Part shown: positions 6,458 through 7,582 of the stretch, in pieces
Layout: each line of letters opens with the position of its first letter
Numbering within the stretch: position 1 is the first letter of the stretch
From: Chthoniobacterales bacterium
Lineage (GTDB): Bacteria; Verrucomicrobiota; Verrucomicrobiia; Chthoniobacterales; UBA10450
Assembly (NCBI GenBank): GCA_013695925.1
Contig: JACCZO010000353.1
Location: 1-7,582 of the forward strand
Length of the DNA stretch: 7,582 nt
Direction: 5' to 3'
The notes under the pieces: model-generated
What the model was told of the DNA's origin: nothing
Database searches by the model: none
Seen by the model: the letters and a program-made list of their open reading frames with translations, nothing else
Position numbers and translations under genes: made by a program

Positions 6458-7582
6458 TTGATCGACCTCAACCACATCCTGCTTTTCATTGCGGTCGTCT
6501 CGTCCCTGATCCTGCTCGTCCGCATCGCGCGCCTGCGCAATCCGCGCAACCACGGTTGGAGAATCGCCGCGCTCACGGTGCTGGCTGGGTCGGCCCTGGC
6601 TTGGTTCGTCGTGCCCGCGATCGCCGGCTATGTCGGCGGAATTCTCTGGAGTTTCCTGCTCCTCATTCCCTCAATCTCGGACCGGAAAATCGAAGAGCTG
6701 TATCTCGCCAGGCGCCTGGCGGATGGGCGGCGTCTCGCGGTCGTTAGGCGGTTGCTTCATCCTTGGGCCGATTCGCCCTATCGCCCCGCCCTTTTTCGCG
6801 TTCTCGAGCAGGCGCACGCCGGCCGGCTGGATCTCGCGCTCGACCAGCTGGCGGTCGAACGCGAGGCCACCACTCCGGCGGCCCGCTTCGGGGTTGCGCT
6901 CACTTTTGCCCTGACGGAGAACTGGCCCGGTCTCGTCCAATGGTGCCGGCGCGATCTTTCCGTGACCGCGAATCCCGCCGTACTCGCGCTCTACTTTCGC
7001 GCCCTTGGTGAAACCGGCGATCTGGATGATCTCGTCCTCCTCCTCACCTCTCGTGCAGAAATCCGGGAACCGCGCCTGACAATCGACCTGCCCTGGATTT
7101 GGAATCTGGCTCTGGTCCTGGCGTTTTGTGGGAAGACAGGTGCGCTCGCTCGGCTGTTTGACGAAGATTTTCGTTACCTGCCGCCCGAGGAGAAGGAGTT
7201 CTGGCTTGCGACGGCGGAGCTGGGTGAAGGGCGGCAGGCCGCGGGACGCGCGCGCCTTGAGCGGTTACGGCTCCCGACTCGTGATGCGCTCCTCCGCCGC
7301 TCGATCGACCGACGTCTCACTCAGGCGCCGGCTGAACCGCTCTCTCCAACCGGGGCAAGACTTCTCGATCGGGTGCTGGCTGACTACAGCGGCACGCGCA
7401 AGCCGGCGCCCCGGAATCAACTGGCGGGCACACCCGCGGTCTGGGCGTTGATTCTGTTGAACGCTGCCATGTTCGGTGTCGAGATGCTGTCCGGCGGCTC
7501 GACCAATGTGCTTACGTTGCAAAATCTCGGGGCTCTCCAGCCTGCGGCCGTGGTCGTTAGGCACGAATATTGGCGTCTTTTC
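6458..7582 (+). CDS. Rhomboid-family intramembrane serine protease, N-terminal part
   Basis: The frame is open from TTG 6458 to the right edge (375 residues) with no stop, so the gene is cut off. An in-frame TAG at 6437-6439 leaves TTG 6458 as the only usual start in that stretch; the Shine-Dalgarno signal is weak (GAGA 6451-6454). Residues about 6-22 and 34-62 are hydrophobic. Residues about 65-320 form a soluble, helix-rich, Ala/Leu/Arg-rich region with a TPR-like feel (LARRLADGRRLAVVRRLL, FWLATAELGEGRQAAGRARL). At 325 a rhomboid core begins: TPAVWALILLNAAMFGVEML as the first core helix, then NLGALQPAAVVVRHEYWRLF with the conserved WR of loop L1. The catalytic GxSG serine and histidine would lie beyond the window, so protease activity cannot be confirmed. 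Rhomboids cleave membrane proteins within or near the bilayer; this substrate is unknown. Confidence 0.82.
   Translation, partial: MIDLNHILLFIAVVSSLILLVRIARLRNPRNHGWRIAALTVLAGSALAWFVVPAIAGYVGGILWSFLLLIPSISDRKIEELYLARRLADGRRLAVVRRLLHPWADSPYRPALFRVLEQAHAGRLDLALDQLAVEREATTPAARFGVALTFALTENWPGLVQWCRRDLSVTANPAVLALYFRALGETGDLDDLVLLLTSRAEIREPRLTIDLPWIWNLALVLAFCGKTGALARLFDEDFRYLPPEEKEFWLATAELGEGRQAAGRARLERLRLPTRDALLRRSIDRRLTQAPAEPLSPTGARLLDRVLADYSGTRKPAPRNQLAGTPAVWALILLNAAMFGVEMLSGGSTNVLTLQNLGALQPAAVVVRHEYWRLF

Larger units (their letters stand above)
680..7562. repeat. Dispersed octamer CGTTAGGC / GCCTAACG, six copies
   Basis: Exact copies are at 680-687 and 806-813 (minus orientation) and at 1332-1339, 4824-4831, 6742-6749 and 7555-7562 (plus orientation). 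A seven-base copy (CCTAACG) is at 1963-1969. The last two plus copies share the longer GTCGTTAGGC. Five copies are inside genes in different codon phases and one covers the stop codon of the first gene. About 0.2-0.3 copies would be expected by chance over both strands. The function is unknown. Confidence 0.5.

Overview
The window is a GC-rich bacterial chromosome segment with tightly packed genes. It most resembles a soil Verrucomicrobiota genome, or possibly an Acidobacteriota-like one. This is an inference from the gene types (a large VPS10/BNR-repeat protein, a patatin-like lipase with an inserted membrane domain, a rhomboid with a long N-terminal extension) and from the style of IF-3; no taxonomic marker was searched. 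Shine-Dalgarno sites are missing or weak before every gene except infC.

Layout. Bases 1-1337 (+) hold the C-terminal part of a VPS10/sortilin-type BNR-repeat protein. Bases 1409-4169 (+) hold a patatin-like phospholipase whose catalytic Ser and Asp are separated by about ten membrane segments. Its reading frame is broken near a GGGG run at 3783-3786, so the annotated frame stops at 3916 while the true C-terminus continues in another frame to 4169. A 134-bp leader with three small inverted repeats precedes an ECF-type sigma factor (4304-4906, +), which has no anti-sigma gene in the window. The sigma gene converges, with a 12-bp gap, on infC (translation initiation factor IF-3, 4919-5509, -). 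Next comes a 235-bp non-coding region that looks like the infC promoter and leader, then a DsbA/FrnE-like thioredoxin-fold gene (5745-6401, -). That gene is divergent, over 56 bp, from a rhomboid-family membrane protease gene (6458 onward, +) that runs off the window before its catalytic residues.

The most notable observations are these. (1) infC appears to start at a non-canonical ATT codon (5509), preceded by GGAG and two in-frame TAA stops. An annotation limited to ATG/GTG/TTG starts would drop 20 conserved N-terminal residues. This mirrors the AUU start of E. coli infC, which underlies IF-3 autoregulation. (2) The octamer CGTTAGGC/GCCTAACG occurs six times in 7.6 kb, in different codon phases and across one stop codon. 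(3) The patatin gene carries a one-base frameshift.

No mobile element, CRISPR array, tRNA or rRNA is visible. No pathway clearly joins these genes; they look like a mixed housekeeping and envelope-function neighbourhood.
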